From Tridacna crocea (taxonomy: Eukaryota > Mollusca > Bivalvia > Cardiida > Cardiidae): a DNA stretch of 64,000 bases. The stretch covers positions 62,523,277 to 62,587,276 of the forward strand of contig OX031056.1 of the NCBI GenBank assembly GCA_943736015.1, in the 5' to 3' direction. The position numbers and the translations under genes were made by a program. This document shows positions 1 through 13,000 of the stretch, in pieces; positions within the stretch are counted from its first letter, which is position 1; each line of letters opens with the position of its first letter. A model generated the notes under the pieces. It did no database searches. It saw only the letters and a list, made by a program, of their open reading frames with translations, and was not told where the DNA came from.

Positions 1-540
1 CACAGGTCTTACCTTAAGAACATTTTTTCGTGGACGAGTTTAATAGTTTTTTATCTGAAAAAGGAGTGTCCGATTCTTTTTATCACATTACTGTATAGCA
101 AGAATTATAGTCCAAAATGTGTTAAACCATACCCATGTACATGCATCATGTGTAATGAAATTTACATGAAGCCTGTGCGCTTACTTTGATAGGTACATTA
201 CGAACGAAACAAAGTTCCGAAGAAACTTGCATATACTTATTTTGTTTTCAGTCTACAGGTAATTAAATTAACAACTTTATCACGATTTAGAATTTTGACC
301 GCTAATTTCCTTCAGAAACCTTGCTCAGAAATGTTTTAAAAAGAAGCCTATAATTATAGAGTATTGACCAAATACGGCACTATTTTCTTCAGTCTCACAC
401 AAGTAAGACAAGAAAATTCGTAATGGCTGTATTACACTGAAAACAAGGAGAGTTACGTGATAAATTATTTCCCGAAACATAACTTTGAAACTGCAATATT
501 TAGGTTTTTACTCTCGAATTAAAATTTCATTTCAGTTATT
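1..540. repeat. J-type internal sequence, diverged and cut by window edge
   Basis: Segments such as AAGAAAATTCGTAATGG with following AAAACAAGG and GTGATAAA recur in the J element near 38797-38845, and TTTTTATCACAT near 80. No gene seen here. Confidence 0.4.
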
Positions 541-710
541 TAGGAAGATAAAACAGTTAAACGAGAAGTTAGACTAATGTGCAGAGTGTGAAAATTAAGA
601 TCAGGCTACACAGAAAATGCAGTCTGATTTCCAATCTTAACTGTCAAAATATCATGCGAGTTATTTTGTCCAGTACCAAGCTAAAACGCCAATGAATATG
701 TCACTGCTAG

Positions 711-920
711 TAACTCTTTATCAAACGACAAAATTTTAGATTAGCCCAAATTCAAAGCATCTGCAGACGACAAAATGAATGTGACTACAGAATTGGAATT
801 TGTTTTAGGAAATATTTGTGGTAGGAAAACATTGTGGGAATTTCTGCTTTTCCCGCAATGTTTTCAAAAGGCTTCTTCAAAGGGTTGTTAAAAATTAAGG
901 ATTGTGTGGTAAAGGGTTAA
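711..920. mobile_element. Family A MITE, left core arm missing
   Basis: TAACTCTTTATCAAACGAC to GGTAAAGGGTTAA; core reduced to GTGGGAATTTCTGCTTTTCC. At the left edge of the window. Confidence 0.75.
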
Positions 921-3367
921 CTGGTAGTGTTATATCTTTGCCAGACGAGAATTTTTTAGACTTGTCCAAGTTGGAAGTATTTCTAGACGTGAAATAAATG
1001 CCGATGAAATACATGTACTGCAAATTGCTTCTGAAAGTATCGTTGATTATCATTACTTCGTGAATTCTCATATCTTTGTGAATCCATGTTTGCTATCAGA
1101 TTTGTTTCTGCTCACTGCCCCCTTTTTTTTTTTTTTTGTGGGGTGGGGGCGTGGGGGGGGAAGGGGTGAGCTGCTGTGAAACCTCTAATAGAGGCAAACA
1201 TTCCCACCAAGAAGATCTCTAGGCCGAAGGTCGAAGAAATGGGTCAAAAGTAAAATAAAAAAAAGGGGGTTTTTTATCGATAAAGTCATTTTCCCCAATA
1301 ATTCATCAGTTGTTCCTTGTAAGTACATCACAACACTTATTTACACTTAGTGCCCATGATATCACAATACCATACAGAAAATGCATTTGTAACAAGTTCA
1401 GACGATGTGACCTTTAGAAATACCATTTGGATGGCGTCATTTTACTACATTTGGAATGACTGGTTTTTTTTTCCATAATGATTCACGAAGTTATTGGAAA
1501 TCGTCCGATCAATATCTGGCAGGGATCACAAGATTTTGTTTTAAGGGTGATTTCGCCATGACAAATGAATTAAGTGTACTGTCCCTTGTCCAAAAATGAA
1601 TTGTGACACATTCTCTGTATAGTAATGTAAATAATTTATTGCTTTGTCTCTTTGAAAGAAAGAAAATACCAGTAAGGTTCACGAATCTATGACAAAAGGG
1701 CATAGACGAAACATTGTGAGACACTGAGGTGAAAATGCTGGATACCAGCGTTTCACCTGTTTCCACAATGCTTTCAATAGCTTTCTCTCTCAGCGTCGTT
1801 AGATCCTGGACTTGTGTGATAAAGGGTTATGTTTATTTTTTTTTTCAGGGCTCTAATAGTGGAATGAGCTCTTGTTTAACCCTTTCCAAAACAATCCCTG
1901 GTTTTAGATGCCTTCTGAAAACTTTGTTGGAAAAGAACAAAATGCTAACAATGTTTTCCTGCTTTCCCTCGACAAGTTTCAAATTCTGATTCATCTAACT
2001 TTTGTCGCCTGCAAATGCTTCCAATATGGGCTAGTCTAAAATAATGTTGATGGGTAAAGAGAACGACAAAATTTTAGACTTGTAAACATGACTTAAAAAT
2101 TTAAACATGACATGAGAAGAGTAGAAAACATAGAGGGAAAAGGAAAAAAATGCTAGTTACAAGCATTTTCTCCTTTTACCATAATGTTTTTAGAAGGTGT
2201 CTTCCTCCGAGTCGTAAAACCAGGGATTGTTTGGTAAAATGTTTAAAGGACATACATACTCATCATTCCTACATCTGGTTCCACTTTCTTCATTCAGTAA
2301 CTACACTCTAGCTGGTCGAGCTTAAAGATAGATATTCTCAACAGCCTTAAATAAGGACAAGATTAAGCAAAGCAATGAGAGCATGTGGTATTTGTCAAGG
2401 AAGCCGTTGTGTGGAATTAGTAATTTGAAAGAAAAAGAGAAATATATTATTCGAATATTGGCTTGAAAGTCAACCTACGAAGCAAACAGATCCCTATTTT
2501 GTAAACGTAGTACCCATGACAAAGGTAGGATTGTTTGTGTATTGGTGGTCTCCCTTGGACCATTAGGAGGAGTCGGGACTAAAGTCTCTTGGCAGTAGGA
2601 TGCATGACGGAGAGAGAAAAAAACATGTGACTTTGTCGAATAAAATTAAGTTTATACCCAAAAACTATGATTTTGAAATATCTTTGGTACTTAACACTTA
2701 ATTCCCAACATTACAATAAATTATTTCGACCTAAAATATCCATGCCCAATCAAATGGAGAAGCGAGCAATCATGTCATGAACAAGCCATGGCACGAACTG
2801 GTTTGGAACGAAAAAGGTCCAGAACTAAGCCATCGGTAAACAAGTTTTGTACCATTGCGCCAATAGAAGGCTTATATTAGCCTGTGAAGCTAATTTCAAT
2901 GATAGTATTTTTACAAAACATGACCTAACACAATATATTCTAACATGCCATTTCCAATTACCTTTCCGAGTGCTACCGAAAATTTCATTGGTCTGGGAAA
3001 AATTGGGTTTAATGGGGTTTATTTCCTTTGGGTTTGTACAAAATACGATACTTTGCTTTAAAATTCCATATTGAACTGTTATTCCTGTCTGGGAATGAAG
3101 TTTAAAAATAATCTGCTTAGATCGCGCTCAAACAAGTGTTTTACCCATGCATGGGCTGGTAAGCCCGACTCAATAACACCTTTTTCAGACTATGTGCATA
3201 AAGATCAGACTGCACAAAACGCACAGTCTTATCTTGAATCTACACTATCCAATCTGGGGATATAATTCTCCAAAAAAATCTTTGACATGGCGAAATTCGG
3301 ATGTTTTAGCCATCCGCTTGAAATTTTTATTTCACATATCAAGCAGAATAAGGGTGAACTCTTTATA
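920..3367. other. Left-edge region without genes
   Basis: Contains decayed family A copies, a poly-T/poly-G tract at 1122-1165, and otherwise AT-rich DNA. An E-type palindrome lies at 3194-3252. No conserved frame seen. Confidence 0.5.
1690..2250. repeat. Cluster of three decayed family A copies
   Basis: Fragments about 1725-1830 (AATGCTGGATACCAGCG to GATAAAGGGTTA), 1877-2060 (TAACCCTTTCCAAAAC start) and 2060-2250 (CGACAAAATTTTAGACTTG to TGTTTGGTAAAATG). Old copies, none with an intact core. Confidence 0.6.
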
Positions 3368-4294
3368 ACAAGAGGACCATGATGGTCCTATATCGCTCAC
3401 CTGAGTACCAAGCTGTAAAATCAAACTTGTGACCCCTGGGCAAGGCCAGCTTTGACCTCAGGGACATCCGAGAAAAAACTTGGTAGAGGTAAACTAGCAG
3501 ATGCTACATTCCAAATATAAAAGCTCTGCACAGTCTAGTTTCAGAGAAGATTTTTAGTTTTCCTTCTTTGCTCCTAAGTTTCAAACTTGTGACCCCCGGG
3601 GCGGGACCAGTTTTGACCCCAGGGGCATCATATGAACAATCTTAATAGAAGTCCACTACGAGAGGTTACATACCAAATATCAAAGCTCTGCACCTTCTAG
3701 TTTCAGAGAAGAAGAATTTTAAAGTACTTTCTTTGTTCCTATCATACAAACTTGTGACCCCCGGGGCGGGCCAGTTTAGACCCCAGGGACATCATATGAA
3801 CAATCTTGGTAGACGTCCACTAGGAGATGCTACATACCAAATATCAAAGCTCTGCACTTTCTAGTTTCAGAGGAGAAGATTTTTGAAGTTTTCCTTCTCC
3901 TTCTTTGTTCCTATGTTTAAAACTTGTGACCCCCGGGGCGGGGCCAGTTTTGACCCAGGGGCATCATATGAACAATCTTGGTAGAAGTCCACTAGGAGAT
4001 GCTACATATCAAATATCAAAGCTCTACACCTTCTAGTTTCAGAGGAGAAGATTTTCAAAGATTTTGCTATATTTTTTCCTTTTGCTTGCCATGGCAACCA
4101 GAATTATGGCTGGAATTCAATCTCTTGAACAACTTTGGTAGAGCTTCACCCAAGAAACATCCCTGCCAAGTTTCATCAAAATTGGCCCAGTGGTTTAGGA
4201 GGAGAAGATGTTTAAAGAAATTGTGGATGACGGACGACGGACATTGGGCGATCACAAAAGCTCACCATGAGCACTTCGTGCTCAGGTGAGCTAA
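3368..4294 (+). mobile_element. Pearl-like (HINE/Helentron-type) element with four core repeats
   Basis: 5' end ACAAGAGGACCATGATGGTC (palindrome) and GCTCACCTGA; 3' end hairpin GAGCACTTCGTGCTC, then AGGTGAGCTAA. The subterminal GCTCACCTGA/TCAGGTGAGC inverted repeat, 160-172 bp tandem core repeats (GTGACCCC at 3429, 3589, 3754, 3926) and an ACGGACGACGG stretch match the pearl/HINE layout of bivalves. Non-autonomous; no protein coding. Confidence 0.8.
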
Positions 4295-4376
4295 AAAGAC
4301 AGACTTCTACATAGGACCAATTTGAAAGTACTCCAGGGCGACAGAATAAATTTAGCTCCACTGATGTCATAGGCCT

Positions 4377-4612
4377 TAACTCTTTACCAAACGACAAATT
4401 TTTGGACTGGACCAAATTGAAAGCATCTGCAAACAACAAATTAAATCTTGTTAATATAATGATTTCTGACTTTGGTAGGGTAGAAAATATTGTGGGAAAA
4501 GGAGAAAATGCTGGTCTCCAGAATTTTCTCCTTTTGATACAATGTTCTCTATAGGCTACCTTGTCTGGGTCGTTAAAAGTCTGGTTCTTGTGGTCAAGAA
4601 TTGAAAGTTAAA
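4377..4612. mobile_element. Family A MITE, full length, decayed right end
   Basis: TTAACTCTTTACCAAACGAC start; core GGAGAAAATGCTGGTCTCCA; end GTGGTCAAGAATTG. Downstream of MLST8. Confidence 0.7.
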
Positions 4613-4933
4613 GTGAGCAAGTCACTCTATAAATTTTATAACTGATGAAATCTTGCAGACAATTTTTTTTTTTTCAATCGAAGTATGAAAGAAAAAGATA
4701 AGAATATTATTATAAAGTAGAGGCTTTTAACAGATACCACCACATAGAATAGTAAGCTATATGTAAACAAGAACAAACGAAAATTAATGTCAAAACGAAG
4801 AAAAGAATATGTCTTTCCTTGAACATCACATGTATCTATGTCGAATCAATAGATTGAACTAAAAAGTAAAAACAGAAACAATAGAATTATGGTTTTATTT
4901 GAAATTTTTATTCCAGTCAAAATATTCAAAATA

Positions 4934-5173
4934 AAGGGGAATTTGGACTATTACGTGAAATGTCGTCTCAGATCAGTCTGTGTGGTCTGCACAGGCTAAT
5001 CTGAGACGACACATTCTGTTTTTGTGTATTTTTATTTTGCTAAGGTCTAATGAACAATAACTTGATGTAGCCGTAAAGTGCCGTCTCGAATTAGTCTGCG
5101 CGGATTGCGCAGGCCAATCCGAGACGACACTTTACGCAAGAGTTCGAATACCCCTTTTCACATGTTAAAAGCC
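4934..5173. mobile_element. C-type palindromic MITE, diverged
   Basis: Two palindromic blocks (AATGTCGTCTCAGATCAG at 4958 on, and GTGCCGTCTCGAATTAG at 5077 on) followed by ACGCAAGAGTTCGAATACCC, about 240 bp. Located downstream of the MLST8 3' end. Confidence 0.65.
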
Positions 5174-5847
5174 AATTATACTGACAAGATCACCAGAACT
5201 TTAAATGCATCAACAAAACGTATCGATCTAGGTCAGCCTACGCAGTTTGCACAGGCTGACCTAGCGCAATACATTTTGCTTGTTGTATAATTCCTGCTCA
5301 TGTCAATTGTTCAACTAAGTAGACTTTATAGATCCATAATTATGTAATGGTTTGCACTGTATAATGCATCACGAAGATCCATTAAGCCCCACCTCCACCC
5401 CCTTCCCCAACCTAGCCAGATCATGGCTCGAATGTTGAGAGAAGAATAGGAAAAAGAACCCACAAACACAATCTCCGAGCAGAGTTGTCGTTCATTACTC
5501 TCACTACATATCTCTGCAATGGGCTAAATGAGAAAAATCTTGTCAAACCTAGGAAAACATGTTTTGTTACTCAGTTTCATGTGTAGTATTATAAAGTAGA
5601 CAAAGGAAATATGATTCTGGATACATATAGGTGCATTCAATCTGATGATTTTACCTGTATACAATGGAACTATTTTTTTCAAGCTTCTTTTCTGATCAGA
5701 ATCTTACGCTGCGCCCATGAATGATAACAACAGTTTCGGTACACAGATTGAGCTAAGTTTGTAAAAATTAAAAAACAAGTTATCTACGCTAAAAAATGTA
5801 CGAGTCTATAGTACACCGACTGATTTATCCAAAACTATAACCCTTAA

Positions 5848-5900
5848 ACAAGAGGCCTTGATGGCCCTTAAAGTTGCTCAATGAACTACTGTTTGACAAG
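5848..5900. repeat. Pearl-like 5' end fragment
   Basis: AAACAAGAGGCCTTGATGGC resembles the 5' palindrome of the elements above, followed by unrelated AT-rich sequence. Confidence 0.5.
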
Positions 5901-7061
5901 ACGAGACCCAATTTTGACCTTGCATAATGCAAAGGAAATATTGTATGTATCACTTTTCAAGAGAATTAAATACCCTTTTTTGAATTTTACAAATTTGTCA
6001 GGTTTAAAACACGAGATTTAGTATTTTGGGTCAGTGGCCTTTATTTACAATAGAAGTATTGTATTGTATTGCACTAAGCAGAAAATCTTACTACTTATAT
6101 AAACAATCACAGTTTTCCCAAGATTCTGGCAACATCAGCTTGACATGGCTGTATTTTAGCTGATCTGAATTATATTCTGCATTTATATCGATCACATTTA
6201 AAAGTTTCTGAGAATTTCATGGTTGAATCACAGAACGGTGTTAACATGGGTTTTAGCATCATTTTAGTCATATCACAGCAACAGTGCACTCATTCATGTG
6301 TGCCCTGTACTAGGCTATGGGTGTGAACTGTCTTGCTTTAGGCCACTCCCAGTGACAATCCAGCAACTCAACATATCAACAATCAAAAAGATACTAGCCT
6401 TGCGGTTTGTTGGTTCACGGTAGCTACATTATGACCAAGAAAAAATACAAATTTCAACCGAGTATAGAATAAATCATCAAAGAATTTTCTAATTTCATCT
6501 TATGATGCAATTCCATCCAAAAAATTCGAAAGAAAATCAACCTTGACCTTCATCACTGTCCCAGTGCCATTCTGAAATCGATGCATGTGACTTTCATCTA
6601 CATAAATGTGGCGCCAATTTGCAGTCACATGATCGTAAAATATTGCAAAATGACCTAGCAGATGATCTAAATACATCATCATGCATGTTTTTAAGTAAAA
6701 ATGCTTGTAATGAAGGACTTTAGAGGGTGGGGTGAATGGTATTGAGCATGTAGGTGCCGATGACCTCATTTTCACTTCCAATATATTTTCCTTCTATTCT
6801 GATTTTTTTATATTGAAAAATTATGTTGTTTGAGGTATGTAAATGTCCAATTCAAGATATTTACAATCAGATTAGAGACCAAAAAAGCTGCTGGAGGGTG
6901 CCTATTTTTGTTTTGACATAAAAATAGCGATTACCTCAAAGCAATATGTACCATGAACCAACATGTTGTGGCTATTGTTTTTTTCATTCAAGTAAAAAAG
7001 CCTGTCATTCCTGCACCTCCCTCAATCATGCTAGATTGCACAATTATAGAATATCTTCTGT

Positions 7062-10000
7062 TCATTGCACAGTTTCATCTCTAAATGCGAGACAAGTGGC
7101 TGCTTTCTGATGCCCACTGTATTCCTTTTTCACCTCCCCAGTGTCAACACTCCATAACCGAGCCATATTGTCAGAGGAAACTACAAAAAGGAAACAAACT
7201 TGAGGTAAATGTTAGAAAAATTTGCTAGCTAAATGATCTTTTTTTATTTTGAAAAATAACATTTCTACATAAAACAAGAGGGCCAAGATGGCCCTGGATG
7301 GCTCACCTGAATTTTTGAGAGGACCATAGCCTTTTTTTTTTTTGAAGGTATTGAAACACTGGAAACAAAATCATCATTTTGCCGAGCAATTTTTAAAAGG
7401 TCACCTGTAAAAGTCCTTTCAAAATCTGACCAGCAGTTTCAGAGAACAAGAATTTTCAAGAATTTCTTCATTTTCATATAGTGCAAGTAGCCCCCATTCA
7501 CCAGAGCAATGTTTCTCGACGAATCAAACTTTCACAAACGATTTTTGAAAAGGGTCACCCAAGGAATATCTCTGTGAAAATTTGCCAAAAACAGACGAAA
7601 CATTTCAGAGAAGAATTTTTAAGAATTTCTTCATTGCCCTATAGTGCAAGTAGCCCCCATTCACCAGAGCCATGTTTCTTAATGAATCAAAATTTCACGA
7701 AAAGTTTTGAAAACGGTCACCCATGGAACATCTCTGTGAAATTATTTTAAAATCTGACTAGCGGTTTCATAGAAGAAGAATTTTTAAGAATTTCTACATT
7801 TCTGTATAGTGCAAGAAGCCCCCATTCACCAGAGCCATGTCACCCAAGGAACATCTCTGTGAAATTATTTCAAAATCTGACCAGCCGATCGAGAGAAGAA
7901 GAATTTTTAGGAATTTCTTCATTTCCCTATAGCGCAAGTAGCCCCCATTCCCCCAGAACCAGGTTTCTTGACCTATCAAAATTTCGCGAACAATTTTTGA
8001 AAAGGGTCATCCAAGGAACAACTCTGTGAAATTATTTCAAAATCTGACTAGCGGTTTCAGAGAAGAAGAATTTTTAAGAATTTCCTCATTTTTGTATAGT
8101 GTAAGAAGCCCCCATTCACCAGAGCCATGTTTCTTGATGGATCAAAATTTCACGAACAATTTTTGAAAATGGTCACCCAAGGAACATCTCTGTGAAATTA
8201 TTTTAAAATCTGGCCAGCGGTTTCTGAGAAGAAAAATTTTTAAGAATTTCTTCATTTCTGTATAGTGCAAGAAACCCCCATTCACCAGAGCCATGTTTCT
8301 TGACGGATCAAAATTTCGCGAACAATTTTTGAAAACGGTCACCCATGGAACATCTCTGTGAAATTATTTTAAAATCTGACTAGCGGTTTCATAGGAGAAG
8401 AATTTTTAAGAATTTCTACATTTCTGTATAGTGCAAGAAGCCCCCATTCACCAGAGCCATGTTTCTTCACGGATCAAAGTTTCACGAACAATTTTTGAAA
8501 AGGGTCACCCAAGGAACATCTCTGTGAAATTATTTTAAAATCTGGCCAGCGGGTTTAGAGAAGAAGATTTTCAAAGAATTTCCTAAAAAATTCCATTTCG
8601 TTGCCATGGCAACCAGAGTTTTTGATGGAATCAAATTCTGTGAACAATTTTTAAAGAGGACCTCCCAAGGAACATTCCAACCAAGTTTAGTCCAAATTGG
8701 CCCAGCGGTTTAGGAGGAGTTGATGTTTGAAGAATTGTTGACGACGCATGACTCACTGACTCACAATGGACGACGGACACCGGGTGATCCTAAAAGCTCC
8801 CCTTGAGCATGTTGTGCTCAGGTGAGCTAAAAACATAACCCTGTCACACAATGGGCCTTAATGCATCCCTGTGGTGTACTTAAGAAATTATCATTCAATA
8901 AACCACAGTTGTGAGATATGAGGCACAATAAATAATTCATAGGGTGATAGCCCGAGTGGGTTAATCATTGCACCTCATAACGCAGAACATGGTTTATTGA
9001 ACAAACAAGAGGGCCAAAATGGCCCTGGTCCGCTCACCTGAATTTTTGAGAGGACCATAGCCAATTTTTTCACAATCTAAACAACCATTTCAGAGAAGAA
9101 GAATTTTTAAGAATTTCCTCATGTCTGTATAGTGTAAATAGTCCACAGCCATCAGAGCCATGTTTCTTGATGGATCAAAATATTTCGAGCAATTTTTGAA
9201 AAGGTCAACTAAGATACATTTCTGTGAAATCATTTCAGAACCTGATCAGCCGTTTCAGAGAAGAGTTTTCAAAAATTCCTTCATGGCCATGAAGTACAAG
9301 TAGCCCCCATTCACCAGAGCCATGTTTATTGATGAATCAAACTTTCATGAACACTTTTTGAAAAGGGTCACCCAAGGAACATCTCTGTGAAATAATTTCA
9401 AAATCTGACCAGCGTTTTCAGAGAAGAAGAGTTTTAAAAAATTCCTTCATTTCCCTATAGTGCAAGTAGCCCCAATTCACCAGAGCCACATTTTTTGACA
9501 AATCAAAATTTCGCGAACACTTTTTGAAAAGGGTCATCCATGGAACATCTCTGTGATATTATTTCAAATTCTGACCAGCGGTTTCAGAGAAGAAGAATTT
9601 TAAAGAATTTCTGTATAGTGCAAGTAGCCCCCATTCACCAGAGCCACGATTCTTGACGGATCAAAATTTCACCAACAATTTTTGAAAAGGGTCATCAAAG
9701 GAACATCTCTGTGAAATTTTTTCAAAATCTGACCAGCCGTGTCAGAGAAGAAGAATTTTTAAGAATTCCTTCATTTCTGTATAGTGCAAGAAGCCCCCAT
9801 TTACCAGAGCCATGTTCCTTGACGTATCAAAATTTCACGAACAATTTTTGAAAAGGGTCACCCATGGAACATCTCTGTGAAATTATTTTAAAATCTGACC
9901 AGCGGTTTCAGAGGAGAAGATTTTTAAAGAATTTCTTAGAAATTTCCATTTGGTTGCCATGGCAACCAGAGTTTTTGATGGAATAGAATTCTGTGAACAA

Positions 10001-13000
10001 TTCTTAAAGAGGACCTCTCAAGGAACACTCCAGCCAATTTGGTCCAAATTGGCCCAGTGGTTTAGGAGGAGTTGATGTTTAAAGAAATGTTGACGACGCA
10101 CGACGGACACCCAGTGACCCTAAAAGCTCCCCTTGAGCACGTTGTGCTCAGGTGAGCTGAAAACCACATCATGCAGAAAGAAGAATATTTTGATTCTAAC
10201 ATGACCAACTCTTAACCCTTTACCACACCACACAATTTTAGACCTGTCCAAATTGAAAGCATTTGCAGATGACAATTTCGTAGTGCCTAAAATGATGCAA
10301 TTTTTCTTTGATAGGGTAGAAAACTTTGTTGGAAAAGGAGAAAATGCTGGTAACCAGCATTTTCTCCTTTTCCCACAATGTTTTCAAAAGGCAAGTTTCC
10401 CAGGGTCGTTAAAAGTCGTCATTGGGTGGTAAAGGGTAAATGAAAGGAAAACTAGTTCATACTTGGAGTAAAAACCCAGATAAAGATATATAGAATTGAA
10501 TAACTTAACTTTATACAGAATGACATCTCTCTATACTGAATGACGTCATTCTATATGGAATGACGCAGATTTTACGATACCATGATTTTGCTGGACTATC
10601 TTTATAGAGCCAACTTCATGTGTCATGTGAGACTATACCTTCACAGTCATCACAAACCGGAAGACCCATTTTTATCCATTTTCTCCCAACAAATGATTGA
10701 ATCCTTTGGTAGAAAGGTATTTCAAAATGCAGAAAATTGATAATTCTAACATGACATACAAATTCCACTCTATAAACACAGTGCAAGGAAAGCATGGTAA
10801 AATCTGTGACAATCCACGCTGAGTGACGTCATTCTTTATCGAGTGATGTCATTGACTGAGTGGGTTATTCAATGGAACATAATTTTCATCCGCGTTTTTA
10901 CTCTTAAGTTTGAACTTGTTTTCCTGTAATCAAGAATTGACCATGTTACAATCAAAATAATCTTCTTCCTATCATGGTATACTATTCAATAAACCACATT
11001 GTGAGTTATGAGGCGCAATGAATAACCCACTCAGGCTATTGCCCTCATGGATTATTTATTGTGCCTCATAACTCACAGCTGTGGTTTATTGAACGATATA
11101 CCACGATAGGAAGAAGATTATTTCTTAAATAGACTGCTATGACATAGGTCAGCCTGCACGAACTGTGGAGGCTGATCCTGATTTATACTTTTTGCAAATG
11201 CATGAAGCCCCTTTTCTACAGAGCATAACTTAAATAAATGTTTGTACATCGAGTTGTAAATACTTCAAAGTGAGAACTATAACAACAGCGAGTAAAAGAT
11301 CACAATACATTTTTGTATAGGCATTTTTATACAGATTTCAAATCAGAAGTACCTTTTTTGTCATTGGCGTCATTTTAGTAATTAATGGCGTTTTCAATTT
11401 GACGGCCTTTCATGCTTTTTCTTTTTCAAACACACACAATGAACTTTTCACCCACTTTAATATGCATTCAAATATCAACCATACTGATAGTAGAAGAAGG
11501 ATTTTTTTTAATGACATGTCTGTGTTGTTTAGGTTGTGATCATAGACCTTTGACTTCATCTTCATGCAGGTTGAGGTTGGTACTGTGTGCAGGTCAGGAT
11601 ATTCAGCAATGTCTTACCTCCGGATATCGTTTAGATATTACCCTTTATCACCGAACACATTAAATAAAAAGTCCTTGACAAATCTAGATGTGTGTGGTGT
11701 AGCACTTTCCTGCATGAACTGGTTGCTTAGCAATGTGGGGAACTTTATCCTGAGTTCAACATGTGCAACTTCTTTCTGTGGGTTTAAAGGTCAAAGGTCG
11801 ACAGCCCCAACCAAGACACCACAAGACAGCACAGCTGTATTGTTAAAGACCACTTACAGTGAAATAAATGGAAGATTGATACTGAAATATGCACTCAAGT
11901 GATTGACAATTTCATCCGGTATGATCGGCAAGTGAAGAGCATAATCTGTTGTCTCATTGATAACATACATGTAAATAATTGAAAATTGACACCAATGACT
12001 GAAAAATGACTTTTGAATAGAAATCTATATAAAAGCGCAAAATATTATGAAAATTGAATTAAATTATCACACACAAAAACTTACACGTTTTATTTACATG
12101 TACATATGTTTTTCATCTCATTATCTTATATTTTAAGCCAAAATATAAATGTACGAAAGTGTTATCTTACTTTCCAGACACCCTGTATTATAAGTCAAGA
12201 ATATTTAGCAAACAATGAAATTTAAGAAAAGTCCAAGGAAAAAGCATTAGTCAAGTACATGGTATTTATCACTAACAGGACAGAAAGTTTTCAAAAGTCT
12301 TCCTATTCCTGGTTTGTTTAGTTGATAAGTGTTAAACAAATGTACAAGAGGCTTCCAATATTTCTAAGTATGCAACATATTCATCAAGATGTCTTTGTTT
12401 ACAAAAACAGTTAAGATCACTTTAGTCTTTATGTAAACCACAGCAATGACAAGTTAACCCTTTACCAAACGACAAAATTTTAGATTGGTCCAAATTGAAA
12501 ATACTTGCAGAAGACAAAATAAATGTAACTCAAAAACTGAAATTTGTTTCAAGTAGGATTGAGAATATTCTGGGAAATGAAAAAAATGCTGGTTACCAGC
12601 ATTTTCTCCATTTCCCACAATATTTTCAAAAGGCTCTTATCTCAGGGTCATAAAAACCAGGGATTGTTTGGTTTAGGGTTAACTATAGATATCACTGAAC
12701 GTGATTTAACCCATTACCACACAATCCCTACTTTTGACGCCCCTGAGAAAGAAGCCTTTTGAAAACCCTGTGGGAAAAGGAGAAAATGCTGGAAACCAGC
12801 ATTTTCTCCTTTTCCCACAGTGTTTTCTACCCTTCCGAGAACAAATTTCAATTTTTCAGTCACATTTATTTTGTCGTCTGCAAATGCTTTCGATTTGGAC
12901 CAGTCTAAATTTTTTTCGTGTGGTAATGGGTTAACCCCCCACCAGCTCGTTGTCACAAATGCAGGCCTTTGTCATTGAATGCAGCATGGTTTATCACAAA

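Larger units (their letters stand above)
8880..10640. mobile_element. K-type foldback element split by a pearl-like element and a family A MITE
   Basis: K halves at 8880-9004, 10161-10211 and 10441-10640: AATAAACCACAGTTGTGAG palindrome, TTTTGATTCTAACATGACCA, then ATGACGTCATTCTATATGG. The intact K copy near 35065 shows the uninterrupted order. MLST8 intron 8. Confidence 0.7.

Noticed and set aside
6500-6781. 93-codon minus-strand frame downstream of MLST8
   Set aside because: Lies in the likely MLST8 3' UTR, with no recognisable motif or splice context.
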